The position numbers and the translations under genes were made by a program. DNA of 64,000 nucleotides from Cladorhizidae sp. MBARI D1340-BT2. Its lineage: Eukaryota > Porifera > Demospongiae > Poecilosclerida > Cladorhizidae. The stretch covers positions 31,334,276 through 31,398,275 of the forward strand of contig JAQNBH010000014.1 in NCBI GenBank assembly GCA_028752905.1. The letters are read 5' to 3'. Below, piece after piece: positions 38,380 to 52,198 of this stretch. Numbering within the stretch: position 1 is the first letter of the stretch; each line of letters starts with the position of its first letter. Below the pieces are notes generated by a model. The model was given only the letters and a program-made list of their open reading frames with translations, did no database searches and was not told the DNA's origin.

Positions 38380-39666
38380 TTTAGGAATATTAGGTACATA
38401 TATAAAGTATTTCACTTTTATTTTTATGTTTTAGTTAATATACAGTCATGTATTGTTATTTTAGTGATACTGTTATCTATTTTCGTGCAGTTACAAATGG
38501 TTTGCGTGCTAGACGCGTGTGCCTGTCGGTATATTTCAAGCTCATGCGATTAACATCTTATTATTCCTTATGATGCTAGAGCAAAACCTCGAGAGAGAAA
38601 ATTTGATTATAGAGTTCATTGTAATTATGCTCCTCTTTGGGATATCACAAATGATGGAAGTTACACTCAATGTAAAGTTTTTATTGCTCCACGGCAGATT
38701 TAGTTGTTTCAACTTCTCCAAACCTATCGATATCTTCACTTCAGACAATTTTGATAAGTGGAACTTTACTTGCATCTAAGTGGCTTCAGTTTCATCTGAT
38801 CAAATTCTGCATGTCGTAATACTATAAAATAGATTATTCCTCTGGGATTCCTCCAAATGCTTTTCCTGGCCAATGATTTTATGCTGGACTCAGAGATAGT
38901 GTTCACTCAAAAAATAAGTCACTCAGTATCGCACTTGCAGTAGATCACATCTAAAAATGATATGCAAAGAAGAATTGTTTCTGTTTGAGTTGTCAACAGT
39001 GGCAAAGAGACATGCAATTCACAATTAGTGACTAATGAAACACTTTTATAAGACCATGCTTCTTTGGAAGAAGGAATGGCTTGTGCTTAGTATACCAGCA
39101 TACCTAGCAAAAGACACACTGCTATATATAGTCAATGCTATCTTGGCTCATTCAGTGACAATTCTCCACCAAAATAAGGAAAGATACAAAGCATTATTTA
39201 CCCCTGGAAGAACAAAATGTGACTGTAGAAAATTAAACTTCATTTAAAGTGGAATAAAATATTGAATAGGACTATACATATAAGCAGCACTGCACTATGC
39301 ATCAGCTTGTCCAGGTTTTTGTCAGTTTGATAGTCAAATTTTGTTCTGAGTGTCTTGATTTCAATGCCTGGATAAAACTAACCAAATGTAAATATTACTA
39401 GTTTCAATTTTTGGGGGGAACATCAGATCTAACATTAGTGTATTGTAGTGGAAACTTCAGTCCAGCTACCAGTGCATCACAGAAAAATATCATCTCCTCT
39501 TCAAGACACTTTATAAGGGCATCAGATCGACAACACATGCCTGCTGTGCCCCTCAATATAATAGTGGTCAACAAGTTTCATTTTAATGTTAGTACATGTA
39601 CACTATAACAATAAATAATACAACATTAACACATATTATTCATATTTTATATATTTCTATTATCGT

Positions 39667-40417
39667 TCAATCATCCACTTCGAGATCAAGCCTACAATTG
39701 AAAATGCCACCATCAAAGTCATGTTCATTTTTTGTTATCTTGAGCTTGTCAATCTTATTGATCACATCAAAGTCTGCATTCCTTCCATGTACAAATGTGA
39801 ATTTAAGCAAACATTCTCCATGATGACCCAGCAGAGTCAGCTTGAGACCAGGGCAGCCAATTACACCATCATCATTACCAAAGCCACTTTTGATACCCCT
39901 AGCCTGAAACAAAATAAGATAATCAAAATTATTTTCAGAGAGTTTGGATTAATATGCAAGCTCAATATTGTGCTAACTATGCTGGGACAACTATAATTTC
40001 CATTTATGCCACACTGGCTGAAACTTAGAAATTATGTAGTTAAGTGAAGATTTACAGTATTTTATGCCAGATTCCTTTGAAAATGGCTATTGTGTGTTCT
40101 AATGCACCAGCCTGTCTACTACATCAGCCTATATCCAGTACCAAATTCGAAGTAGAAGTGCGTATAGTATAAATACACAATAGCTTTACCTCGATTGTAT
40201 CGCTTGACTCCGGCTCAAGTTTTTTATCGTCTCCTATCCACTTGCCTTTTTCCAGGGGAAGGCATTGAACAAGGAAGGTGAGAACACTCTTGTTCTCCAT
40301 TTTAATATGGACTTCTACAACAACAAAAAACAATAATAAACCAAACAAAAAATTTTTATTAAAATGTGCAAAAAAAATGTTCAGTAACCATCTATAGATC
40401 TTACCTGGAGCTGACAT
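39667..40417 (-). CDS. Alpha gene, copy 5: 124-residue protein of unknown function
   Basis: Exon 1 40405-40417, exon 2 40190-40314, exon 3 39667-39903. Protein and introns match the copy at 23168, of which it is the 16.5-kb duplicate. Minus-strand ATTAAA at 39582-39587. Confidence 0.74.
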
Positions 40418-40522
40418 ATTGAGGAAGAGTAATGTTGGTATTAGCCTTCTACTGTATATGAAGTTTGGAGTTCCACTGGTTTGTAGAGGAAATATGATGA
40501 TAGATGAATAAAGAAAAGCTCT

Positions 40523-40532
40523 CTATTTATAG
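40523..40532 (-). promoter_or_regulatory. TATA box of alpha copy 5
   Basis: CTATAAATAG, minus strand, 106 bp before the ATG. Confidence 0.62.
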
Positions 40533-41703
40533 CGTGCTACCAAGGTGGTTTTAAAATTTGTTTCAAGGAGCTGATTGCTTTTGCACAGGTATATACACCA
40601 TATGCAAATACTTACTATAATTATGATATGTATGCAAGTGTATTCTGATAAATTAGGGGAATTTATAACAACTTAAACTGAAGCCACTGAGAAAGCAGGA
40701 AAAACATGATTGTAGTTCCTGAGGAATAACTTGTTGAAACACTCTACCAATGCAGTATGGCATGCAGATTCTAAGCTGAAGCCACCTATAGAGAAGGAAA
40801 CAAAGTTTACAGAGAGGAACTTCTAACAAACTTCAATAAATGCTGAACAGCTATGATGTCTGCAAATCCAGGATACACCAACTGTAGTAATAATTAGACT
40901 CTACAAACTCAGGAATTGTGGCAGCATTGATAGATAATGGCTTGAATTTGACAGCAGAGAATATCTGCTGGACTAAGAGATGTTGTTAACCCAGAAAATT
41001 AGAAGTTGAAGTAATCGTACCAAATGTGACACTTGCAGTAGCTTATGCTTCAAAATTACAGGAACAATCTTGTATTTTGACGGGGAAGGTGGCATGGAAG
41101 TCTCAATTAAGGCATCTAATGAAGGACATTATATAAGGCATAAGTGTTTCTTTGGAACAAGGTCAGACTTGGTGCCTGGTAGAAGCAAGAAATATACAGA
41201 CTGCAATCAATGGAAGCAAGCACAGATTGGTCTTCACCGACAATTCTAGACACAAACAAGAAAAGCTAGAGTACTTTGTTCAACACTGGAAGAGGGAAAG
41301 GGAAGCATATCGCATACTACTCTTATATTGGAGTGAAGTCAATGGTTGCTAAATGTGGACTGGTAGATTAAGTTATAGGGAACATTGCACTGCTGATCAG
41401 GACTACCATTCTTCTTTCATATTTGGTGACCAAATTTTGTTCTCAGTCTCTTGATCAATGTCTGAGTGACATCATGATGTACGCATTGGTCTGATAGTTC
41501 CCAGAGTAATATTCTTCAGTAGAAACTTCCATGCAGCTATGCATAATGCAGAAATATCTTCCTCCACTTCAAGACACCCTATGAAGACATTATTTCTAAG
41601 GGACAACACATGCCTTCTCAGTCCCTCGTCTAATGATCAAGAACAGGTTATTTTTAATTTGATGCAGTCAGAAGATCTGATATTTGGAGGTAATCTCAAT
41701 CTG

Positions 41704-41757
41704 TCATTTGTCCACTTGGAAATCCAGCTCACAGAAAAGACCACCTGCAAAGTCACA
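41704..41757 (-). pseudogene. Terminal-exon relic, beta type
   Basis: Identical to the relic at 25205. Confidence 0.58.
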
Positions 41758-43802
41758 TGTGATTTTAAAGTTATTTTAAGGGACTACTTGCGGACATACA
41801 AAATGTATATATTGTGCATACATGGCATACTCTGAAAGGTTGCAACAACAGAAGCCACAGAGACCATGAAAGATCAAGGAATAGTTTATTCAGACAGTTC
41901 TATCATGACATGCAGATTCTGATTAGGATTAAATTTAACCACCTAGATGAATGTAGTAAAGTTCACCAGTTATATTATTAGTCCTGGCTTTTCTCTGTGC
42001 TGAGAAATAGTCAGGTCAAATTCTGAATCAAATTTGGTTCTTGCATTCTCTGCCATCATGTGCATTGGGTGAGTACCAATTTGGCAAAAATAGAAATATC
42101 ATAAGAGTCAGACAAACTCTGTAATTAAATTTACAATGACTTTCACAATAATCAACTTGAATTTTTGCTCTTTGACTAGATGCTCTAGCCTTCATCTGGA
42201 ATAGTGTAATTTCGTTATTCTTCATTGGGAGTCTGTAATTAATTTTCTTCATGCACTCTCTGCAATCATGAGGATTGGATCTGCATCATCCACTCGAGCA
42301 TTCAAGTGGAGATGCCATTTATAACTGCTCTAAAGCCAAGTTTGTTGCATTGAATCTTTTTCTGTCAAATATTGACTTGACTCAACATCGAACATATATA
42401 TTTGATGGTCTGTCCTGAACATTTTCAACCCTATCATCAAGATGCTTAAAAGATATCGCCAAGACATTCAATGCAGACATAAGAAACCTGTTCAATGCAC
42501 TTAACACAATTAAGCATTAGTTATAAAAGAACACCCACAGACTGGATAGTTAGTATGAAATTTCGAATACTCTCTTCAGAATTTGATATACTCTTCTAAA
42601 GCATCTTATTATTTTTCTTCTCTAAACATCCTTCCTACCAAAACTAATGATAACTGTTCTGGCCTTAGTCATTTCATGTTTATATAGTCCTATCAGTATC
42701 TGCATGTAGATAATACATGGCTATAAAAACATTTGCATAATGTGTACATTCTCAACGAATTCACCTACTAGACCACCACATGCCAAATAACATAATTCCA
42801 ATTATCGACATTTACACCAGCCCCCTGCCATAACCACCCTACATGAATCCTGCATAAATTAAAGGCACGTTTTTGGTTGTGTGACCTTAGAGTCAGCCAA
42901 ATATTTTCAAAAATGTTGACCACATGGAACCCCTTTCTGCATCCACTCATGCAGAAGTGCTGCAAATACAACAGTAGTAGGATACAGGCCCTACAAACTG
43001 ATGAACAGTGGCAGCATAGGTAGCTTTTGGCTAGAATTTGATGGCAATGAATTTGCACTGGACTGGGATGCACTATTTCCACCAGAAATTATGCAACCAT
43101 ACCAATATAGTACTTGCAGTAGATTATGTCTTGAAAAATATGCAGGATAACTTGATCCTGTTTGGGTGATCACAAATGGGCAAGGCAGAATGGAAGTCTC
43201 AATAAAGGCATCTAAAGAAAGACTTTTTATAAGTTTCTTGGGAATAAGGTTAAACTTGTGCCTGGTAGTAGCATATCCAGGAAGGTACAGACTTCAATAG
43301 TCAAGGCCGAGACTTTCTCATCACAAGAAGAGCTAGAGAACTTTCTTCAACACTAGAAGCAAAAGTGAGTGTACACTTTAATTGGAGTGCACCCAATGGT
43401 AGCTAAGGTGGGTGAATTGATAGGGAGCATTGCACTATGAACTTGGATAACCGTTAATGTTTTTGTGTTCAATGACCAAATTTTGTCAACAATATCTTGA
43501 CCAATGCCTGAGTGACATTAAACATGATGCAAGTGGTTTTAAAGCATAGATTCCAGAATAATATTCTGCAGAAGAAACGTCATTGCAGCTACTAGTGCCC
43601 CAAGCAGTAATATCTACTCCACTTAAAGACACCTTACGAGGTCATAACTTCTAATAGACAACACACTAGCTGCTTAGTCCCTCAATTAAAAACACAAATA
43701 ATAATCATCAAGATATTTATATTGGTCATCACATCTACTTCCAACATCTGTGCAAATAGTTTGATTTGTCGTATAATATGTATCATTTCTTTAAGGAATC
43801 TT

Positions 43803-43846
43803 TCATGTGTCCACTTGGAGATCAAACTTACTACTGAAAGGACAAC
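43803..43846 (-). pseudogene. Terminal-exon relic, gamma type
   Basis: Identical to the relic at 27304. Confidence 0.57.
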
Positions 43847-44997
43847 CTGCAAAGCCATATGATATAGTTCTAATTATTATAAGGGACTGTTTGCTATGCT
43901 ATCACACGATTACACTTAATGCAATACCTATATATTATGCAGACATGGCATATGCTGAAAGGTTGAAACAACAGAAGTCATTGAGAGACCAGGAAAGATT
44001 GAGGAAAAGTTTATTCCATCTCTTCTAGCAATAAAATATGACATGCAGATTCTGAGAGGATTAAACTGGAGCCACCAGAATCCTGTATAGTTCAGCAGTG
44101 TTATTGTTGGTCCTGGCTGGACTCTTTTCTGGGAAATTGTCCAGTCAAATTCTGTAATCAATTTAGTTCATTTTGTTTACCTATATATTAATCATTCCTG
44201 CATAATTATTGTGGTTAGGGGAAGTTGATACAATGGAAGCCACTGAGACACCAGGAAAACCTGAGGAATAGTCAATATAATATGACATGCAGGTTCTGAC
44301 AGCATTAAACTTAGAAGCCAGTAAAGAAGTCTCTTTGCTGAGAAATAGTCCCATCAAACTATTTTGTTCGTGCTTTATCTGCAGTCATGAGGATTGGGTG
44401 TGCAACTTCAACTTGATCATTCAAGATGAGGTTACATTTACAACCACTCTTTCTTCCATTGAATCTCCCTCTGTCAAATGACTTTAACCCAAATCTACTA
44501 AACATCAAATGTAAATAATCCCTAATCCATCCTGATCCTGAAGAAAGCAATTGAACATGCAAGTGAGCTCTTCATCCGTCTCATCAAGCTGCCTCGGAGG
44601 TATCACCATGGTGTTCCATGTGGACAGAGTATAGCTACATATATGCTATAAACTTGCAGCAAGTCGAAAATGAGTTGTTTTTTTGGTTCGTTTTTATTTT
44701 AAAAAAATTTACGGTGGGAGGGGAGGGGGGAGGCATTTTTGCTAAGATGTACTTTATTTGAGAAAACTAGTTGGCACTCCAAAGTTATTGGAACCGTGAA
44801 ATGCATCAACTTCAGAACATGCACACCGGATTATCAGGCTCCTCCTCCTATCCTCCCCACCAATCTTGGCCGAAATGAAGAAGAGAGGGGGGAATAGGTG
44901 TCTCTGGAGCCTTTTGTACTTGGAATGTCCCTGCATAGAAATGCAGAAAGGAAGCTAAGATGCCGATACAAACAATTTGAAGGATGAAACTTTAGGG

Positions 44998-45263
44998 ATG
45001 AGTGAAGACAGCCGGAGGGTTGCAAAAAAATTCAACATCAGAGTCATTTTCAGATCCGGGAAAACTCTGAAGGAACAACTGACCAGAGTGAAGGATGAAT
45101 AATGCACTAATGTATTGTATGCCACTACACTTGCAGGATACCAACAGAAGACTGGAGACCAGAATGAAAGAACAACAAGATGCCTTTAAGAGTGTGCTAA
45201 AGAGAAATCTGCAATTACTGAATATGCATGGAACAGTGGACATTTTATTGTATCGGAGAATGT
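44998..45263 (+). mobile_element. GIY-YIG (Penelope-like) retroelement fragment, copy 6
   Basis: Same sequence and breaks as the copy at 21615. Confidence 0.58.
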
Positions 45264-46550
45264 TTTAGGAATATTAGGTACATATATAAAGTATTTCACT
45301 TTTATTTTTATGTTTTAGTTAATATACAGTCATGTATTGTTATTTTAGTGATACTGTTATCTATTTTCGTGCAGTTACAAATGGTTTGCGTGCTAGACGC
45401 GTGTGCCTGTCGGTATATTTCAAGCTCATGCGATTAACATCTTATTATTCCTTATGATGCTAGAGCAAAACCTCGAGAGAGAAAATTTGATTATAGAGTT
45501 CATTGTAATTATGCTCCTCTTTGGGATATCACAAATGATGGAAGTTACACTCAATGTAAAGTTTTTATTGCTCCACGGCAGATTTAGTTGTTTCAACTTC
45601 TCCAAACCTATCGATATCTTCACTTCAGACAATTTTGATAAGTGGAACTTTACTTGCATCTAAGTGGCTTCAGTTTCATCTGATCAAATTCTGCATGTCG
45701 TAATACTATAAAATAGATTATTCCTCTGGGATTCCTCCAAATGCTTTTCCTGGCCAATGATTTTATGCTGGACTCAGAGATAGTGTTCACTCAAAAAATA
45801 AGTCACTCAGTATCGCACTTGCAGTAGATCACATCTAAAAATGATATGCAAAGAAGAATTGTTTCTGTTTGAGTTGTCAACAGTGGCAAAGAGACATGCA
45901 ATTCACAATTAGTGACTAATGAAACACTTTTATAAGACCATGCTTCTTTGGAAGAAGGAATGGCTTGTGCTTAGTATACCAGCATACCTAGCAAAAGACA
46001 CACTGCTATATATAGTCAATGCTATCTTGGCTCATTCAGTGACAATTCTCCACCAAAATAAGGAAAGATACAAAGCATTATTTACCCCTGGAAGAACAAA
46101 ATGTGACTGTAGAAAATTAAACTTCATTTAAAGTGGAATAAAATATTGAATAGGACTATACATATAAGCAGCACTGCACTATGCATCAGCTTGTCCAGGT
46201 TTTTGTCAGTTTGATAGTCAAATTTTGTTCTGAGTGTCTTGATTTCAATGCCTGGATAAAACTAACCAAATGTAAATATTACTAGTTTCAATTTTTGGGG
46301 GGAACATCAGATCTAACATTAGTGTATTGTAGTGGAAACTTCAGTCCAGCTACCAGTGCATCACAGAAAAATATCATCTCCTCTTCAAGACACTTTATAA
46401 GGGCATCAGATCGACAACACATGCCTGCTGTGCCCCTCAATATAATAGTGGTCAACAAGTTTCATTTTAATGTTAGTACATGTACACTATAACAATAAAT
46501 AATACAACATTAACACATATTATTCATATTTTATATATTTCTATTATCGT

Positions 46551-47301
46551 TCAATCATCCACTTCGAGATCAAGCCTACAATTGAAAATGCCACCATCAA
46601 AGTCATGTTCATTTTTTGTTATCTTGAGCTTGTCAATCTTATTGATCACATCAAAGTCTGCATTCCTTCCATGTACAAATGTGAATTTAAGCAAACATTC
46701 TCCATGATGACCCAGCAGAGTCAGCTTGAGACCAGGGCAGCCAATTACACCATCATCATTACCAAAGCCACTTTTGATACCCCTAGCCTGAAACAAAATA
46801 AGATAATCAAAATTATTTTCAGAGAGTTTGGATTAATATGCAAGCTCAATATTGTGCTAACTATGCTGGGACAACTATAATTTCCATTTATGCCACACTG
46901 GCTGAAACTTAGAAATTATGTAGTTAAGTGAAGATTTACAGTATTTTATGCCAGATTCCTTTGAAAATGGCTATTGTGTGTTCTAATGCACCAGCCTGTC
47001 TACTACATCAGCCTATATCCAGTACCAAATTCGAAGTAGAAGTGCTTATAGTATAAATACACAATAGCTTTACCTCGATTGTATCGCTTGACTCCGGCTC
47101 AAGTTTTTTATCGTCTCCTATCCACTTGCCTTTTTCCAGGGGAAGGCATTGAACAAGGAAGGTGAGAACACTCTTGTTCTCCATTTTAATATGGACTTCT
47201 ACAACAACAAAAAACAATAATAAACCAAACAAAAAAATTTTATTAAAATGTGCAAAAAAAATGTTCAGTAACCATCTATAGATCTTACCTGGAGCTGACA
47301 T
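46551..47301 (-). CDS. Alpha gene, copy 6: 124-residue protein of unknown function
   Basis: Exon 1 47289-47301, exon 2 47074-47198, exon 3 46551-46787. The protein is identical to the other central copies. Intron 1 matches the copy at 30052, and intron 2 has one private base change (agtgcttatag near 47045). Minus-strand ATTAAA at 46466-46471. Confidence 0.74.
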
Positions 47302-47406
47302 ATTGAGGAAGAGTAATGTTGGTATTAGCCTTCTACTGTATATGAAGTTTGGAGTTCCACTGGTTTGTAGAGGAAATATGATGATAGATGAATAAAGAAA
47401 AGCTCT

Positions 47407-47416
47407 CTATTTATAG
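47407..47416 (-). promoter_or_regulatory. TATA box of alpha copy 6
   Basis: CTATAAATAG, minus strand, 106 bp before the ATG. Confidence 0.62.
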
Positions 47417-48587
47417 CGTGCTACCAAGGTGGTTTTAAAATTTGTTTCAAGGAGCTGATTGCTTTTGCACAGGTATATACACCATATGCAAATACTTACT
47501 ATAATTATGATATGTATGCAAGTGTATTCTGATAAATTAGGGGAATTTATAACAACTTAAACTGAAGCCACTGAGAAAGCAGGAAAAACATGATTGTAGT
47601 TCCTGAGGAATAACTTGTTGAAACACTCTACCAATGCAGTATGGCATGCAGATTCTAAGCTGAAGCCACCTATAGAGAAGGAAACAAAGTTTACAGAGAG
47701 GAACTTCTAACAAACTTCAATAAATGCTGAACAGCTATGATGTCTGCAAATCCAGGATACACCAACTGTAGTAATAATTAGACTCTACAAACTCAGGAAT
47801 TGTGGCAGCATTGATAGATAATGGCTTGAATTTGACAGCAGAGAATATCTGCTGGACTAAGAGATGTTGTTAACCCAGAAAATTAGAAGTTGAAGTAATC
47901 GTACCAAATGTGACACTTGCAGTAGCTTATGCTTCAAAATTACAGGAACAATCTTGTATTTTGACGGGGAAGGTGGCATGGAAGTCTCAATTAAGGCATC
48001 TAATGAAGGACATTATATAAGGCATAAGTGTTTCTTTGGAACAAGGTCAGACTTGGTGCCTGGTAGAAGCAAGAAATATACAGACTGCAATCAATGGAAG
48101 CAAGCACAGATTGGTCTTCACCGACAATTCTAGACACAAACAAGAAAAGCTAGAGTACTTTGTTCAACACTGGAAGAGGGAAAGGGAAGCATATCGCATA
48201 CTACTCTTATATTGGAGTGAAGTCAATGGTTGCTAAATGTGGACTGGTAGATTAAGTTATAGGGAACATTGCACTGCTGATCAGGACTACCATTCTTCTT
48301 TCATATTTGGTGACCAAATTTTGTTCTCAGTCTCTTGATCAATGTCTGAGTGACATCATGATGTACGCATTGGTCTGATAGTTCCCAGAGTAATATTCTT
48401 CAGTAGAAACTTCCATGCAGCTATGCATAATGCAGAAATATCTTCCTCCACTTCAAGACACCCTATGAAGACATTATTTCTAAGGGACAACACATGCCTT
48501 CTCAGTCCCTCGTCTAATGATCAAGAACAGGTTATTTTTAATTTGATGCAGTCAGAAGATCTGATATTTGGAGGTAATCTCAATCTG

Positions 48588-48641
48588 TCATTTGTCCACT
48601 TGGAAATCCAGCTCACAGAAAAGACCACCTGCAAAGTCACA
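48588..48641 (-). pseudogene. Terminal-exon relic, beta type
   Basis: Identical to the relic at 25205. Confidence 0.58.
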
Positions 48642-50686
48642 TGTGATTTTAAAGTTATTTTAAGGGACTACTTGCGGACATACAAAATGTATATATTGTG
48701 CATACATGGCATACTCTGAAAGGTTGCAACAACAGAAGCCACAGAGACCATGAAAGATCAAGGAATAGTTTATTCAGACAGTTCTATCATGACATGCAGA
48801 TTCTGATTAGGATTAAATTTAACCACCTAGATGAATGTAGTAAAGTTCACCAGTTATATTATTAGTCCTGGCTTTTCTCTGTGCTGAGAAATAGTCAGGT
48901 CAAATTCTGAATCAAATTTGGTTCTTGCATTCTCTGCCATCATGTGCATTGGGTGAGTACCAATTTGGCAAAAATAGAAATATCATAAGAGTCAGACAAA
49001 CTCTGTAATTAAATTTACAATGACTTTCACAATAATCAACTTGAATTTTTGCTCTTTGACTAGATGCTCTAGCCTTCATCTGGAATAGTGTAATTTCGTT
49101 ATTCTTCATTGGGAGTCTGTAATTAATTTTCTTCATGCACTCTCTGCAATCATGAGGATTGGATCTGCATCATCCACTCGAGCATTCAAGTGGAGATGCC
49201 ATTTATAACTGCTCTAAAGCCAAGTTTGTTGCATTGAATCTTTTTCTGTCAAATATTGACTTGACTCAACATCGAACATATATATTTGATGGTCTGTCCT
49301 GAACATTTTCAACCCTATCATCAAGATGCTTAAAAGATATCGCCAAGACATTCAATGCAGACATAAGAAACCTGTTCAATGCACTTAACACAATTAAGCA
49401 TTAGTTATAAAAGAACACCCACAGACTGGATAGTTAGTATGAAATTTCGAATACTCTCTTCAGAATTTGATATACTCTTCTAAAGCATCTTATTATTTTT
49501 CTTCTCTAAACATCCTTCCTACCAAAACTAATGATAACTGTTCTGGCCTTAGTCATTTCATGTTTATATAGTCCTATCAGTATCTGCATGTAGATAATAC
49601 ATGGCTATAAAAACATTTGCATAATGTGTACATTCTCAACGAATTCACCTACTAGACCACCACATGCCAAATAACATAATTCCAATTATCGACATTTACA
49701 CCAGCCCCCTGCCATAACCACCCTACATGAATCCTGCATAAATTAAAGGCACGTTTTTGGTTGTGTGACCTTAGAGTCAGCCAAATATTTTCAAAAATGT
49801 TGACCACATGGAACCCCTTTCTGCATCCACTCATGCAGAAGTGCTGCAAATACAACAGTAGTAGGATACAGGCCCTACAAACTGATGAACAGTGGCAGCA
49901 TAGGTAGCTTTTGGCTAGAATTTGATGGCAATGAATTTGCACTGGACTGGGATGCACTATTTCCACCAGAAATTATGCAACCATACCAATATAGTACTTG
50001 CAGTAGATTATGTCTTGAAAAATATGCAGGATAACTTGATCCTGTTTGGGTGATCACAAATGGGCAAGGCAGAATGGAAGTCTCAATAAAGGCATCTAAA
50101 GAAAGACTTTTTATAAGTTTCTTGGGAATAAGGTTAAACTTGTGCCTGGTAGTAGCATATCCAGGAAGGTACAGACTTCAATAGTCAAGGCCGAGACTTT
50201 CTCATCACAAGAAGAGCTAGAGAACTTTCTTCAACACTAGAAGCAAAAGTGAGTGTACACTTTAATTGGAGTGCACCCAATGGTAGCTAAGGTGGGTGAA
50301 TTGATAGGGAGCATTGCACTATGAACTTGGATAACCGTTAATGTTTTTGTGTTCAATGACCAAATTTTGTCAACAATATCTTGACCAATGCCTGAGTGAC
50401 ATTAAACATGATGCAAGTGGTTTTAAAGCATAGATTCCAGAATAATATTCTGCAGAAGAAACGTCATTGCAGCTACTAGTGCCCCAAGCAGTAATATCTA
50501 CTCCACTTAAAGACACCTTACGAGGTCATAACTTCTAATAGACAACACACTAGCTGCTTAGTCCCTCAATTAAAAACACAAATAATAATCATCAAGATAT
50601 TTATATTGGTCATCACATCTACTTCCAACATCTGTGCAAATAGTTTGATTTGTCGTATAATATGTATCATTTCTTTAAGGAATCTT

Positions 50687-50730
50687 TCATGTGTCCACTT
50701 GGAGATCAAACTTACTACTGAAAGGACAAC
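50687..50730 (-). pseudogene. Terminal-exon relic, gamma type
   Basis: Identical to the relic at 27304. Confidence 0.57.
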
Positions 50731-52157
50731 CTGCAAAGCCATATGATATAGTTCTAATTATTATAAGGGACTGTTTGCTATGCTATCACACGATTACACT
50801 TAATGCAATACCTATATATTATGCAGACATGGCATATGCTGAAAGGTTGAAACAACAGAAGTCATTGAGAGACCAGGAAAGATTGAGGAAAAGTTTATTC
50901 CATCTCTTCTAGCAATAAAATATGACATGCAGATTCTGAGAGGATTAAACTGGAGCCACCAGAATCCTGTATAGTTCAGCAGTGTTATTGTTGGTCCTGG
51001 CTGGACTCTTTTCTGGGAAATTGTCCAGTCAAATTCTGTAATCAATTTAGTTCATTTTGTTTACCTATATATTAATCATTCCTGCATAATTATTGTGGTT
51101 AGGGGAAGTTGATACAATGGAAGCCACTGAGACACCAGGAAAACTGTGGAATAGTTTATTCTATCAACATGCAAATTCTGACAGCATTAAACTGAAGTGA
51201 GGTAGAAGCCAGTGTAGATGTCTCTTTGCTGAGAAATAGTCCCATCAAACTATTTAGTTCATGCTTTATCTGCAGTCATGAGGATTGGGTGTGCATGACT
51301 GTTCTACTTCCACTTGATCATTCAAGATGAGGTTACATTTACAACCACTCCAAAGATGACTTTGTTAAATTGAATCTCTCTCTGTCAAATGACTTCACCT
51401 AACCAACTCAACATCAAACATAAATATCCATAGTCCCCATCCTGAAGAAAGCAATTGAACATGCAAGTGAGCTCTTCATTCCTCTCATCAAGCTGCCTCG
51501 GAGGTAGCACCATCACATTCCATGTGCACATCAGACACACATCGAGTAAACTTTACACACTTAAGCAATGCAAAACCAAAGCAATAACTGGAGAGATAAA
51601 CTGTCACACTTAGAAATCTCTCTTCAGAAGTTAGCCTGCTCTTCTATAGAGACTTACCTCTCTGATTTTTATATCAGCTTTTTCTTTTCTAAACCTTCTT
51701 ATGAGAAATGTTATGAATTATCCGGGCTTAGCTTTTTAATGTTCAACACTGGAAGAAGAAAATGTGAGCATAGCTAAATATGGTCAAGATATGGGGAACA
51801 CTAATCAGGTATATTTTGGGGGTTAGTGAACCTCTTTTGTTGACCAATCTCTGAGTGACATTGAAAATGATGTACACACTGGTCTGATTTTTTAAGCATA
51901 GATCCCTGAGTAATATTCTGCAGTAGAAACTAAAGCACAGCTACTAGTGCCCCATGCAGTAATATCTTCTCCTCCACTTCGAGACATCCTATGTGGATAT
52001 TATTCCTAAGGGACAGCACATGCCCGTGCTCAGTTCCTCAACTAATGATCAAGAAATGTTATATTAATTTTGATAGCAAAATTACTATTACAAATCTACT
52101 TACAACATCTATGCATAGTGTGTGATTTATTCAGAAGACGAAGATAATCTCAAATTG

Positions 52158-52198
52158 TCATCTGTCCACTTGGAAATCCAGCTCACAGAAAAGACCAC
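52158..52198 (-). pseudogene. Terminal-exon relic, delta type
   Basis: Minus-strand GLFCELDFQVDR then TGA; CTTTGCAG at the edge. Confidence 0.55.

Larger units (their letters stand above)
37347..44230. repeat. 6884-bp unit Q3 (alpha-beta-gamma)
   Basis: Has the marker states of Q1 (acatgcaagttc, NKN read-through, P-type codon), placing it as the 16.5-kb duplicate of Q1. Confidence 0.88.
34146..50644. repeat. 16.5-kb tandem duplication, right copy
   Basis: Copy of 17646-34145. The joint lies in a 20-bp stretch (34146-34165) where the end of Q2 and the start of P1 are identical. Confidence 0.88.
44231..51114. repeat. 6884-bp unit Q4 (alpha-beta-gamma)
   Basis: Has the marker states of Q2 (acatgcaggttc, NKI read-through, S-type codon). 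Private changes: an altered A/T run at about 44690-44712 and a G-to-T at about 47045. After about 51145 it continues as old gamma sequence (aggaaaactgtgg), not as a new Q unit. Confidence 0.87.

Noticed and set aside
17646..50644. The regular repeats as a CRISPR array or satellite DNA
   Set aside because: Units are kilobases long with internal gene structure; there are no short direct repeats with spacers.
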